A DNA stretch of 64,000 nucleotides from Trypanosoma brucei gambiense DAL972 (taxonomy: Eukaryota > Euglenozoa > Kinetoplastea > Trypanosomatida > Trypanosomatidae): NCBI RefSeq assembly GCF_000210295.1, contig NC_026734.1, positions 124,001 through 188,000 of the forward strand, in the 5' to 3' direction. Under the pieces are notes generated by a model. It was not told where the DNA came from, ran no database searches, and saw only the letters and a list, made by a program, of their open reading frames with translations. This document shows, piece by piece, positions 1 through 10,177 of this stretch (positions are counted from its first letter, which is position 1; each line of letters opens with the position of its first letter). The translations under genes were made by a program, and so were the position numbers.

Positions 1-953
1 AGTGGTTTTGGCTGAGGCATATTGTTTTCTCCGTCTTGAACCTTTGTCTGCTTGGGCTTGAGTTCTAATCACTTCGCTTTTTTTTTTTACATTTATAATT
101 TTCTAGCGTTTCTCTTTTAAAATATGAGACTTCTTTGTTACCACTCTTTGTGCAGCATCGATGGTTCCTAAACAAACAACAACGTTACGGGTACGACATA
201 GCAGTTTTTTTTCTTTATTGATGATCATCTTATCGCTAATGGTGGTGAAAACAAAAAGGAATGCGAAGGTTTAGATTAGCTCTACCGTGTTTGATGCATA
301 TGCGGCAGTAAATGGCGTGGTCGTGGAAGTGGATATATATTTGAGGCTGCGATTTCGTTTTGCAACGATGGCAACATTAATTGGGTATATTTGATGAGGT
401 GAGCCAAACTGCCCGCGCAACCGTCATTTTGCCGTAATGCTGTGAAAGTTGTGCGTTTTCATTGGTTGTTTTACCCATTGTGTGTAATACGGAGGAAAGG
501 GAAATTGAGTAGGTGGTTGTGCAGTGGTAATATTGAGTGTATGTTATTTGATGTTGACTGTGATCGTCGTGGGCATACGTCGGATGCTAAGTTGCGTTTA
601 TTCACCTGCTGAAATCCCATAATTCCAGCTGACAGGCTCTGTTGAAACATATTAATAATGCTTGCTTATCTTCCACTCTTATACTGTCTTTTTTTTTTTA
701 CATTTTGTGCTGTACTTCATTTGTTGGTGAAATTTACCGTCTATATTTTCAAAAAAAAGAAGGGGAGAAAAGGGGAGATCATTGGGTCGCTGGTTTATTA
801 CTGTCTGCGACCATTTCGCACATCCGTATCCACGGTATTGTCAACCCCTCCCGTTTCGGTGATTTTATTATAGTTACTCCATTTTTATCGTCACTGAAGC
901 TCCTTCTGTTTTTAACATATATAAACGGGGCGAGTTCGTGTTCGTATTAAACG
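1..953. other. Intergenic: 3' end of an upstream transcript and leader of the first gene
   Basis: No convincing coding region is seen; open frames here are short and low in complexity. Poly-T tracts occur near 80-90, 206-214 and 690-700. The first gene's leader probably starts near the AG at 933-934, which follows a T-rich run, leaving about 19 nt before the ATG at 954. The rest is presumably 3' UTR of a gene outside the window. Confidence 0.6.
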
Positions 954-1388
954 ATGGGTTACACACGGGAGCGTACAAATCGCCATTTTTTTGTAGCGCG
1001 GGCCAACGCCTTCTTTTCACGGCTTCCCATCGCCCGCGTCCAACGTTCCCTTGCGATGGAGGCCGTACGTGAAGGGCGTATGCGACCGTGGAAATATACG
1101 AAGGAACAAATATTGGGTGCACCAGTGACATGCAATTTTGAGTATAACCCGCGTCCAGTGCGGCTTATCGGAACGGTGATGGACGCCCACACGGAGGAGA
1201 CGAGTATTAAAGGCGGCTTGAAGGTGTACGCACGAAATGAGGAAACGAACATGATGTTGTGGATACCACCTGGGAATCCTAAGCTACGTCATGAGGTGAC
1301 ATCTACAAAAGGAAGCTTTCAGCATTACCTCGATGAACGTGATAAGTGGGATGAGGCGTGGATTACGGGGCGTGCAAGAATGAAGTAA
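954..1388 (+). CDS. Conserved-looking small basic protein, possibly mitochondrial
   Basis: 144 residues with normal coding composition, starting at ATG. I do not recognise the family. The first ~35 residues are rich in Arg and hydrophobic residues and lack acidic ones after residue 6, like a mitochondrial presequence. A second in-frame ATG at 1056 (Met35) begins the more regular part. The core holds a beta-like stretch (VRLIGTVMDAH) and ends in a basic tail (ITGRARMK). Trp residues near 46, 100, 132 and 136 give it a globular look. A mitoribosomal or mitochondrial RNA-processing role would be a guess. The ATG at 954 is the first after the likely splice acceptor, which supports the longer form. 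Confidence 0.7.
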   Translation: MGYTRERTNRHFFVARANAFFSRLPIARVQRSLAMEAVREGRMRPWKYTKEQILGAPVTCNFEYNPRPVRLIGTVMDAHTEETSIKGGLKVYARNEETNMMLWIPPGNPKLRHEVTSTKGSFQHYLDERDKWDEAWITGRARMK

Positions 1389-2122
1389 ATGTATGAGGTG
1401 GCGTCCATGTGTTGTTTTATCCTTCACACGTTACAGTTTTCGACATGCCGTTTGGGTGGCGTGGGCGGGAGGCCCCAGTTACTTTTTTTTTTTTTTTTTG
1501 CATGTTTGGTTCGTTGGTACTTTTTGTTGTTTGTTTGCCAGCTTATGGTGCAATTACATCAGTTGTGTCACTGAAAAAAAAAAAGGTGTGATACGGCTGC
1601 TGCTGCTGCTGCACTTTTGCCTTTTTGGTGGATGTTTGTTTCCCTCCTCCTTGCACATGGTTTGTGATACTTCACCCGAACGGTGCGTCTACGCGATTAA
1701 CCCCGGTCCATTTAAAGCAGCGTGAGGAAGTGTATGCGAGACGTAAAAGCTTGAAGTATAACCGAAAAGTGTATTTAAAATAAACAAAAAAAAATATAAT
1801 AAGACCGGTTATCGGTTATTCCCCTTTTGGTTTTTTTTTAGGGGGGGGGGAGGGGGTAGAGGGGGAGCAACTATTAAACTTTTTTGTTTACTTCCCCTTT
1901 TCTATTGCCTTGGAAGGACAGACTGTAGAGCGCGTTTGAGGGGGGTGGTCGAAACCGACTTGAGGTCGACGGGCTGGAGTCACTGTTATTAATTCCCCAG
2001 CGCTAAGTGTACAGGGGCATTCACACGCGCCTGTAGCAATACATATCCAGATAAACGGAAATAAATACAATAAATAAGTATACATAATACTGTATTGAGA
2101 AGTTAGTCACCATTTTGACAAG
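1389..2122. other. Intergenic region with a G-rich block next to a pyrimidine tract
   Basis: No gene is seen. A T9 run ends in AG at 1840-1841 and runs directly into G-rich sequence at 1841-1865 (a run of ten G, then five, then five). A second pyrimidine tract lies at 1879-1910. Between 1736 and 2122 there is no ATG on the + strand, so the whole stretch could be leader of the RWD-domain gene. Confidence 0.55.
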
Positions 2123-2806
2123 ATGCCGGCCACTGAGATGCAACAGATGGAAATGGATATGGTGCAAGGCATGTATGATTCCTTCACTCTTTGCAGTGAA
2201 GACCCTCCAACATATTCGGTCGTTCTCTCAGCTACGGAAGATGAGCCGCCGGAGTTACGCGTCACTGTTGTATACGAGTCTGATGACTATCCCGAAACAA
2301 TGGCACCGACTGTACGGCTGGAACATTTCGCCAAAAATCGTCGTATGCCCACTGCTCCACTTTTAAAGGAAATAATGGAACTCTGTGAAGAGCAGATAGG
2401 TATGCATAGTATTATCTCTGTACTTCAAAAAGCCCAAGAGTATTTGACAGAGTTTGCAGAGGGAGATGAAAAGGCAGAGTTGCAAAAAAGGGGCGAGGCG
2501 CTTGGAAACGCAGCCGGTACCGCGGTTGTTCAGGACCCGACCATTCGAATTGGTAACGCCGTTACACGCGAGCTCTTCGAGGAATGGAGTCAAAAACGCA
2601 GAGCCGAGAGATTGCGGGAGCGTGAAGCTAATGAAAAGAAAGTTAGTGGAAAGCTGACAGGTAGACAGTTGTGGGATGCGGCGCTTAGGAACACGGAGTG
2701 GGACCTGTTTTGTGGCTCGGATACCGAACAAGATGTTGATTTGGACGCTTTTGAACCGGTAGATGAAGACGACCTGGACGAGCAGGAGTTTGATTTGGAT
2801 GAATGA
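2123..2806 (+). CDS. RWD-domain protein, RWDD1/GIR2 (DFRP2) type
   Basis: 227 residues. The N-terminal ~115 residues form an RWD domain: an acidic helix (MQQMEMDMVQGMY), a beta-meander, and the hallmark YPETMAPTV at 56-64 (the YPxxxP-type motif), then two helices. A charged helical linker follows, then the motif KLTGRQLWDAA near 175-185, which matches the conserved [K]L[TS]G[RK]QL[FW] element of RWDD1 and yeast Gir2, and a very acidic C-terminus. Members of this family bind and stabilise DRG-type developmentally regulated GTPases and associate with translating ribosomes. The length fits the family (RWDD1 is about 240 residues). The family call rests on motif order; the partner in trypanosomes is inferred. 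Confidence 0.82.
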   Translation: MPATEMQQMEMDMVQGMYDSFTLCSEDPPTYSVVLSATEDEPPELRVTVVYESDDYPETMAPTVRLEHFAKNRRMPTAPLLKEIMELCEEQIGMHSIISVLQKAQEYLTEFAEGDEKAELQKRGEALGNAAGTAVVQDPTIRIGNAVTRELFEEWSQKRRAERLREREANEKKVSGKLTGRQLWDAALRNTEWDLFCGSDTEQDVDLDAFEPVDEDDLDEQEFDLDE

Positions 2807-2950
2807 GATTGCAGGAGGGAGGGCGAGTTTGTGGTGCAGGTAAATACTGGTGGGGAGATGAGAATAATGATCATATCCGCGTGGTTACATTTTTTAAAAT
2901 TTAGAAACTTAATTCCCAAATGGGCTTCTGAAATGAACATGCCGTGAGCA

Positions 2951-2972
2951 TGTTTTTTTTTTTTTTGCTCAG
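2951..2972 (+). promoter_or_regulatory. Predicted spliced-leader acceptor for the DnaJ gene
   Basis: An uninterrupted T14 tract is followed by GCTCAG, the AG being at 2971-2972. No ATG occurs between this AG and 3076, so 3076 would be the first start codon of the mRNA (leader of about 103 nt). Confidence 0.55.
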
Positions 2973-3075
2973 TCTAAGTGATCTCATTTAGTCCTTTTTA
3001 AAAAAAATTTTTACTTCTGTTTTTGTTTTGCGTGATAGCCGTATTTTCATCCTCGCTTTGCGGTGGAAGCCGTTT

Positions 3076-4518
3076 ATGCGAGGCATTGCGTTGGCGCTGG
3101 CGCCACCATCTCTTTTATTTGTCCCGAAAATTCAGCGGCGGTGCTTCAACGTCATACAACGTGGTAACGATCGCGAGGTGGATTCGCTTTTTGCACTGCT
3201 GGGCTTTGCTGGTGACAATGAGGCGCATCGCATACGCCGGACCCGTGCGGAACTGCGGCAGGGGTTTATGCGTGAAGCAATGAAGCTGAAAGACCCTCAA
3301 AATGACAAGAGCGACGCAGCCAAACTGGAAAAACTTAGAGAGGCGTATCGGTTGCTTTCCAATGATCGCTTTCGTGTGCAATACGCTGCGCATCACTACG
3401 CCTCCCCAGATGCCTCACTTCATCTTCTTGTGGACGGCGGCCAGGTTGCCGCTAACTTTAACCCTGAACATCAGTCGTTTAACTTTGTTGATCACGCCAT
3501 CTCAAGAGCCGCTATGAGCCCCTCTTCCCGGTCATCGTCGGATAAACAGCGATCCTTCAGTGACTTTACTGGTCAGTATAATTCAGTGATAGGTAACACC
3601 GGTTGCTCAACCGACGCTCGTCCATATAACGCTCCTGAAGCCCGAGCCGCCATAAATGGCGCGAGTATTAATTTTATGTTGCGCATCTCATTCGATGAAA
3701 GTGTTCTCGGCTGTACCAAGACGGCTGTCTATGAAAAAAATGTTTCATGCCAGCGGTGTAGTGGTAATGGGCGAATGGTGCTCAAACGCCCTCGCAAATG
3801 CCCACAGTGTCGTGGTCGCGGCTCCACGCACCTTCCAAGCGCCACGTATCATATTGAGCGCTCATGCACGTATTGTAATGGCGACGGAGTGACACCTCCT
3901 CCGAAGTGTAGCGGGTGCCGAGGAGCCGGTGTTGTGCCCGGGCACACGGTTCAGGTTCCAGTTGATATCCGCCCCGGAACCACAAATATGACAGCGTGTC
4001 GCCTTCGTGGTATGGGACATGATGGTGTGCGTGGCGGTGTGGCAGGTGATCTTATTGTGACTGTGTTAGTTCAGGAACACCGCGTCTTTCACCGTGATGG
4101 TCTTGACTTACACATGGTGCTGCCCATTACTTTATCTACGGCATTATTGGGTGGTATGGTGTCTGTGCCTCTGCTTCATGGGCCTTTTTGCACACGGGTG
4201 CCACCATGTGTAAGAAATGGGCAACAAATAAGGCTTAGTGGAAGGGGTGTTACACTCGACGGTAGCGGAGTCCTCACCAATGCTGAAGAGGGGATTGATG
4301 CGGACAGTTCAGCTTCTAAACAGGAACAACAGCAACGTGGTGATCTCTACATACATTTACTTGTCGTTATTCCTAAGGGTGAGGAATTAACTGGGGCGCA
4401 GAGGAGCGCTCTCGAACAATTTGTTGTTGAACAGGATGGCAATGGTGCTGAAGGTGTGGATGATATCACACCAACTGCCCTGAAGAGGCGGTTTCGGCAC
4501 TGGCTGCCGGGTACGTAA
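3076..4518 (+). CDS. Type I DnaJ-like co-chaperone, probably mitochondrial, with a degenerate J domain
   Basis: The open frame extends upstream to 3028 only from TTG; the first ATG is 3076, giving 480 residues. The N-terminus is basic and hydrophobic (presequence-like). Residues ~35-105 resemble a J domain, but the HPD tripeptide that stimulates Hsp70 ATPase is replaced by KDP (residues 72-74); the helix III signature LREAYRLLSN is present. After a Ser-rich linker comes a complete DnaJ zinc-finger region with four CxxCxGxG-type repeats (Cys pairs at 225/228, 242/245, 264/267, 278/281), then the two beta-barrel client-binding domains (PVDIRPGTTN; GGVAGDLIVTV). This is the Mdj1/DnaJ layout. If the KDP change is real, it may act on clients or zinc-dependently without canonical Hsp70 activation. 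Confidence 0.88.
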   Translation: MRGIALALAPPSLLFVPKIQRRCFNVIQRGNDREVDSLFALLGFAGDNEAHRIRRTRAELRQGFMREAMKLKDPQNDKSDAAKLEKLREAYRLLSNDRFRVQYAAHHYASPDASLHLLVDGGQVAANFNPEHQSFNFVDHAISRAAMSPSSRSSSDKQRSFSDFTGQYNSVIGNTGCSTDARPYNAPEARAAINGASINFMLRISFDESVLGCTKTAVYEKNVSCQRCSGNGRMVLKRPRKCPQCRGRGSTHLPSATYHIERSCTYCNGDGVTPPPKCSGCRGAGVVPGHTVQVPVDIRPGTTNMTACRLRGMGHDGVRGGVAGDLIVTVLVQEHRVFHRDGLDLHMVLPITLSTALLGGMVSVPLLHGPFCTRVPPCVRNGQQIRLSGRGVTLDGSGVLTNAEEGIDADSSASKQEQQQRGDLYIHLLVVIPKGEELTGAQRSALEQFVVEQDGNGAEGVDDITPTALKRRFRHWLPGT

Positions 4519-4687
4519 GGGATGGGATTGTGGTATGGAGCAGCTGCCAATACGATTTCATATAAGATGTGCCATTGCCCTACCGTGAGCTCATAGTTGA
4601 ATGCGGGTGCAGCGCCCTCATTTTATGACGCGTTCACACATATGAAAGTTCAATCGAATAACGGTGACAGAACACACACATATATGT

Positions 4688-4733
<46 letters not shown>

Positions 4734-5753
4734 TTGTGTTTGTGTCTGTTTTTTTTCTTTTTGTATAGGGTCAACATAAAATGTTTTTCCCTTTCCTTTC
4801 TCTGTGAAGTTTCTGTTCACCCCGCTCCTCTAATCTTCATCGTCTTTGTGCTTGCACTCGAAGCAGTTGCAGCTGCACGTACTTTTAGTCCTTCTTTCCC
4901 TTATTAATCTTCCCCGCTGTCTTTACCTCATTGGATGATTGGTAGGTAATGAAAACAGAGGTAAGCTTGCAAGCGAGAAAAATACAAGATTAAAAACCTG
5001 GTATTTGGTACCACGATTGAAATTGTAGGGAGAATAAAACAAAATAAATAAATAAATGATATAGCGGTTCTACAACGAAGACATATCATTTTGGATATGC
5101 GGAACTCAGATTTCTGTGTTGGCACAATTGTCTTTTGCTATGAGAGTGAAGGGCGCGTTGAGTGGGAAGCCATGCCGAATTTAGTGCGAGGCCATCCTAA
5201 TTAAGGTACCCGAGAGCGCGGTGAGTTGTGTTACTTTCCGTATTGGAGTACAGTTGTGTATACTGTTTGATTCTATTCGCTTTGGTATCTAGCACAGCCG
5301 GTGGCTAGGACGAAAGTTGCTCGAGGAAAAGTGCTTGCTTTTCTAGTTTTTCATATTGTCCGTGATTTTGTCTGGCTTTGAACTGTCAGGATTAAAAAAA
5401 AAAAAAGAATGCTTCCCCCCCTTTTTTTTTTTGCTACAGAGCCAAAAAAGAAAAAAAAACCACAAAAAACCGCTAAAGGGGGCCAGCATCACAGCTTCGT
5501 TGTGCTGAAGGTTGTTGCGTGTTCTTTCTTTTGTCTGTATGTTTTCTTTTTCCATTCTTGCTCATAGTTCTTGCATCCCCTCTTTTTTTTTTTGTTTGTT
5601 TGTGTGTGTTTGTTGTTGTTGTTGTTGTTGTTGCGTTGGCATCCGTTTGTTATCCTCAAAATACTGACGCAAACACGCTGACGGCCAATAACAGACACGC
5701 CGAAACATCACTCGGTTGAGTTAAAACGGTAGACGAGGAGGAGGGGGGGACGT
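4519..5753. other. Intergenic region with a (TA)n(TG)n microsatellite
   Basis: No gene is seen. A (TA)n(TG)n run covers about 4689-4735. Pyrimidine-rich sequence with a (GTT)n run at 5583-5633 precedes the CTP synthase gene; the first AG after it is at 5693-5694, which would give a leader of about 59 nt with no upstream ATG. Confidence 0.6.
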
Positions 5754-7523
5754 ATGGAAGGCAGTGCAACTGCGAAAGCGTATATGCTTCCGTCACCAGA
5801 ACTACGCCCAGTGAGTGGGACGGGTGCTTGCAAGTACATTGTGGTTACTGGTGGGGTATGCAGCTCCCTTGGAAAGGGAGTAACAACATCAGCTACAGGA
5901 GCACTTCTGCGCGCTGAAGGATATCAGGTGTGCAGTATAAAAATTGATCCCTACATTAATATGGATGCGGGGCTTATGAGCCCCTACGAACATGGTGAAG
6001 TATATGTTCTTGATGACGGAGGGGAAGTAGATCTCGATCTTGGAAACTATGAGCGTTGGATGTCTGTTCAGTTGCGGCGTGAGCACAACATCACGACCGG
6101 TAAGGTCTACCAGAAACTCATAAACAAGGAACGTCAAGGGGGTTTCTTGGGTAAAACCGTGCAGTTGGTTCCGCATTTCACAAATGATGTCGTTGAGTCC
6201 ATTTTTAGAGTATCTCAGAGCCCAGTTGATGAAAGTGGTGCCCAACCTGAAATATGCATGATTGAGCTTGGTGGTACAGTGGGTGATATGGAGTCTCAAC
6301 CCTTTGTTGAGGCGTTGCGTCGGCTTCGCTGCTTAGTGGGGCCGGATGAATTTTGTTTAATGCACACGACATACCTACCGGTATTTGGCGGATCACAGAA
6401 GACAAAACCAACTCAACACAGCACGCGCACTCTTCTCTCTATGGGCCTACAACCCGATATTTTGATATGCCGAAGTGAAAACCGACTGACTCCTGATGCG
6501 AAGGAGAAGCTGAGCAATTTGTGTGGAGTGCGATCTGGTGATATCGTGTCTGCCCCGAATGTGAGTTGCCTCTATGAGGTTCCCGTTGTTTTTACTGAGG
6601 ATGGCTTGGTTGATCGGCTGGTTGAAAAGCTCAGACTTGTGAAGAGGACACCAGCCACCGATGTGCCTCGTATTGACACATACAAAACTTACGTTAAGAT
6701 CCTTCGCAACATGAGTAACCCAACTGTGCGTATTGCCTTCGTTGGAAAGTACTTGCAGGACGCCGGGGATACGTACTTTTCAGTTCTTCAATGCTTTGAA
6801 CACTGCCAAATTGCCCTGCAAGTGCGTCTTGACATTCTTTACGTAGACTCCGAGGAACTTGAGGGTCCTAATGCGGATGAGGCTCGAAAAGCACTTCTCG
6901 GTTGTGACGGCATATTTGTTCCGGGTGGTTTTGGTAATCGGGGAGTGGACGGCAAGTGTGCTGCTGCTCAAGTAGCTCGTATGAACAATATTCCTTATTT
7001 TGGTGTGTGTCTTGGCATGCAAGTAGCAGTTATTGAACTCAGCCGCAATGTAGTGGGTTGGTCAGATGCCAATAGTGAAGAGTTCAACAAAGAAAGCACC
7101 CATCAGGTGGTTCGCATCATGGATTGTGATCGTAACAAAATGGGTGCCAACATGCACCTCGGCGCTTGTGATGTTCACATCGTTGAGAAGTCATCCATCA
7201 TGGCTAAGATTTACTCGAAATCAAACATTGTTGTTGAACGACACCGCCACCGTTATGAAGTAAACACCGCTTACTTTGAAGATTTGCGTAAGGCTGGGCT
7301 TTGCATCAGTGCCGTGACGGACCCCACATTTTCCTCTCGCTGTCGTGTTGAGGCTGTGGAGAATCCGTCGTTACGCTTTTTTCTCGCAGTGCAATTTCAC
7401 CCCGAGTTTATTTCAACCCCAATGGATCCCGCGCCAACATATTTGTCGTTTATGGCAGCAGCAGCCAAGAAGGATTACGTCTGGCCGCAAAAGTGTTCTC
7501 AACGCCGGCTGAAACAGGCGTAA
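5754..7523 (+). CDS. CTP synthase (glutamine-hydrolysing)
   Basis: 589 residues. It makes CTP from UTP, ATP and glutamine, the last step of de novo cytidine nucleotide synthesis in the cytosol. The N-terminal synthetase (amidoligase) domain has the P-loop-like GGVCSSLGKG at 33-42, the IDPYIN motif at 64-69 and ELGGTVGDME at 171-180. The C-terminal class I glutamine amidotransferase domain has the nucleophile Cys419 in GVCLGMQ and the His549/Glu551 pair in FHPEF, so the catalytic triad is complete. Length is typical of eukaryotic enzymes. An N-terminal ~26-residue extension precedes the conserved KYIVVTGGV start. In T. brucei this enzyme is known to be important because cytidine salvage is poor, and it is inhibited by glutamine analogues. 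Confidence 0.98.
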   Translation: MEGSATAKAYMLPSPELRPVSGTGACKYIVVTGGVCSSLGKGVTTSATGALLRAEGYQVCSIKIDPYINMDAGLMSPYEHGEVYVLDDGGEVDLDLGNYERWMSVQLRREHNITTGKVYQKLINKERQGGFLGKTVQLVPHFTNDVVESIFRVSQSPVDESGAQPEICMIELGGTVGDMESQPFVEALRRLRCLVGPDEFCLMHTTYLPVFGGSQKTKPTQHSTRTLLSMGLQPDILICRSENRLTPDAKEKLSNLCGVRSGDIVSAPNVSCLYEVPVVFTEDGLVDRLVEKLRLVKRTPATDVPRIDTYKTYVKILRNMSNPTVRIAFVGKYLQDAGDTYFSVLQCFEHCQIALQVRLDILYVDSEELEGPNADEARKALLGCDGIFVPGGFGNRGVDGKCAAAQVARMNNIPYFGVCLGMQVAVIELSRNVVGWSDANSEEFNKESTHQVVRIMDCDRNKMGANMHLGACDVHIVEKSSIMAKIYSKSNIVVERHRHRYEVNTAYFEDLRKAGLCISAVTDPTFSSRCRVEAVENPSLRFFLAVQFHPEFISTPMDPAPTYLSFMAAAAKKDYVWPQKCSQRRLKQA

Positions 7524-7686
7524 AGGGAGTTGTGGCTTCAATAAGGAACAGAAAATTAAATATATTCGTGGATAAAAAAGAGAGAAATGAGGGAGGAGGA
7601 GGAGGAGGAGAGGGGGGGAAAAAAAAAGGGAGTTTTGTTGTTGTTAAGATGCGCTGTGTTTGGATACGGAGATGAAAACGAGTCTA

Positions 7687-7749
<63 letters not shown>

Positions 7750-7750
7750 T
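7687..7750. repeat. (GT)n microsatellite
   Basis: About 28 near-perfect GT units with single-base interruptions near both ends, in the 3' flank of the CTP synthase gene. Confidence 0.95.
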
Positions 7751-9074
7751 AACAAGTGATATGCTTCGTATTCACGCTAGAAATGAGGTTAGTGGAGGAG
7801 AACAAATTAATCGGGACGGCCATGACTTCCTCTTGAACGTTAACATAAAGCGATTAATTCAATTCGTCAGGCCAATGAAAAAAGAAAAGAAAAAAGAAAA
7901 AAAACATTTTAGGTGTCACAGCAGGGCCATTGGTCTGGTGGAGGTGGTGGAGGAACTACGTTACGGAATGTGCTGCTCATTGTAAAGGAACAATATGAAC
8001 GCTATTACACATACCACTTTTTTTTTCCTCTTTTTTTTTTTTACTCGTAGCCGATTTTTTGTTTTTATTTTTCTTTTCGTGGAGGCGGGTTGCTTTCCGC
8101 AAGAAAACTTCAAGTAAAGAAGTGAGGGGTGAAAAAAAAAACAAAACAACAAAAAAGTTTCATGTGTCCTCCTTTTTTTTTTTCTGCTTTTGCTTTTATT
8201 TTCTCCTCTTGTTGGGACCTGCGTGCCGTCCTGAAATTTGTATAACTCATGACAATGAAACTTCTACAACAAAAACTCACAATATGCATGGAAGAAGAAG
8301 AGGCGATTTGGCACCGCTGCGGGATGCAAAACTCTCCGGGAAACAAAAAAAAAGGGCTGGAAGATAAATAAATATATATATATATTTGAGAATAGTAAAG
8401 AAGAGGAAAAAGAGAATTTTTTTTTAAAAAAGAAAGTTTTTGTGTGAAGTGTGGAGAAGGGCTTTTTTTTTTTGAAAAAAAAAAGGTGCCGCTTTCGACA
8501 CCAATGTGGAGATTTGGCGCGCGCCTCTTCCTCTTCCTCTTTTGTCGTTTTCGTTTTCTTCTTTTGTGGTAATTACATCTGTATATAATATATATATATA
8601 TATATACATGAAGGGGAAGTAAAAGAGAGAAAAAAAAAGAGTGTAATAACGATAATAGCAATAATAATAATAATTATTTTAATAACAGTATTCGTCTCAC
8701 TTCAAACTGAAACCGATATCACCAACTGCTAACCGCTATGGTTCCCAAGCTGCTTTACACAATTAGTAACAGACTGTGAGATTAACATTCCTTTTGTGCA
8801 TGTGTTTGTGTTTTTGTGTATATACATATATATATATATATATTTCTTCGCTTCAACACGTGATTATGAGTACCAAAATAAAGAGGAGGAGGAGGAGAAA
8901 GAGAAAGAGGGGAAAAAAAAAATATGCCGACATGCAGACTTTTAAATGAAAACTCGAGCAAATTTACACATAAGCACACACAAGAACAAAATGACGAATT
9001 GAATCATCCAGCACAGTTGTGTTTAATAAGGTTATTGAATTGGTGTAGTGCATGAATGGCAGGCTACGTAATTA

Positions 9075-9105
<31 letters not shown>

Positions 9106-9287
9106 GATGATGATGAGGGGGGTTACGCAAGTAACTAATGGCCCAGATGCGGATGTGCTGAAGGGAAAGAGCGCTTGAGTAAGAAATAAATATTATTGAA
9201 AGAAAGAAAAAGAAAAGAAGCAAAAATAAGGGGGAATGAATGTGGAGGGACGTCACGTTACGGTCGGCTGCTTTTTGTCTGTTTTTC

Positions 9288-9345
9288 TCTTCTGTTTTTT
9301 TTCTTCTGTTTTTTTCTTCTGTTTTTTTCTTCTGTTTTTTTCTTC
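9288..9345. repeat. Short tandem repeat, unit about 13 nt
   Basis: Four to five head-to-tail copies of a TTCTTCTGTTTTT-like unit, differing only in the length of the T run. It is pyrimidine-only on the + strand except for one G per unit. Confidence 0.85.
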
Positions 9346-10177
9346 TTTTTTTTTTCTTTGTTACTCTTTTGTATTATTTTTCCCTCCTTTCCCTCTTTTC
9401 TCCGCCATCCCTCATCTCTTTTCCCACAACATACTCGCGCGTATGTTCCTCCTTTTTTTCTCTTTTTTTTTCCTTTTTTTTAATTATTTTAGGGGTGAGG
9501 GAAAGAGGAGGATGGGGAATCGTATTGATTGTTGATAACGCAAAAAAAAAAATAAAAAAAAAATAAAGTCCATTAACGAACTATAGAATTTTTTTTATTT
9601 TCAAAAAAAGAAGATATTCGATACATGCCGTAACACTTGTCGAAGAAAGCGAAGCATCTGAGGGACACCATTGGCGAAATTTTTCAAATCGCACCTGTGC
9701 GGGGTACTCATGTCGCTGAAGTTATCTTTTTTTTTTCTACTTTTTTCTTTTTGTTCTTTTTTATTTTTCTTTGTATGTGTTTGTGCGTTTGTGTGTCTCT
9801 TTGTGTTTTTTTAAACAAATAAAAAAGAAAGAGAAAAGGGGAAAAAGAAATTATTATTGTTTCCGTTTTCCCTTCCTTCTTTTACTTCTTGGCAAAGATA
9901 ATTCCCTCTATTAAAAAAAAAAACAAAAAAACAAAAGCTTGTGGTTCAGTGGTACATCGCTAACGGATCGTTTTATTTTAATTTAATTTAATTTCTTTTT
10001 CTTTGTTGTTGTTTCGTTTTTTTTTTTAAAGAAATAACACCCCCCTCCTCCTTGTGGAGACTGCCCGCCTGACTGCTTTTATTTCATTTTTATCCTTTTT
10101 CTTTCTCCTTTCTTCCCCTCATTTCTCTTTTTAAAATAATAATAATAATACTAATAATAATAAACAATAAAGACAAA

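Larger units (their letters stand above)
7524..10177. other. 2.65-kb intergenic region rich in simple repeats
   Basis: No gene is supported; the open frames are poly-Phe, poly-Lys or TA-repeat readings. It holds a long (GT)n, a (TTA)n(TGA)n run at about 9070-9116, a 13-nt tandem repeat near 9288-9345, and many poly-T tracts. From 9777 to 10177 there is no ATG on the + strand, so the leader of the methyltransferase gene may lie there. A 14-nt tRNA A-box-like string at 9941-9954 has no matching tRNA body. Confidence 0.6.

Noticed and set aside
3028..3075. N-terminal extension of the DnaJ protein
   Set aside because: It depends on a TTG start; 3076 is the first ATG after the likely acceptor.
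8110..8661. Minus-strand frame of 183 codons
   Set aside because: Ser/Phe/Leu-rich reading of purine tracts and TA repeats on an otherwise single-strand gene cluster.
9941..9954. tRNA A-box-like string (GTGGTTCAGTGGTA) suggesting a tRNA-Gly or its half
   Set aside because: No acceptor stem, anticodon arm or B box (GGTTCGANTCC) follows; downstream is T- and A-rich.
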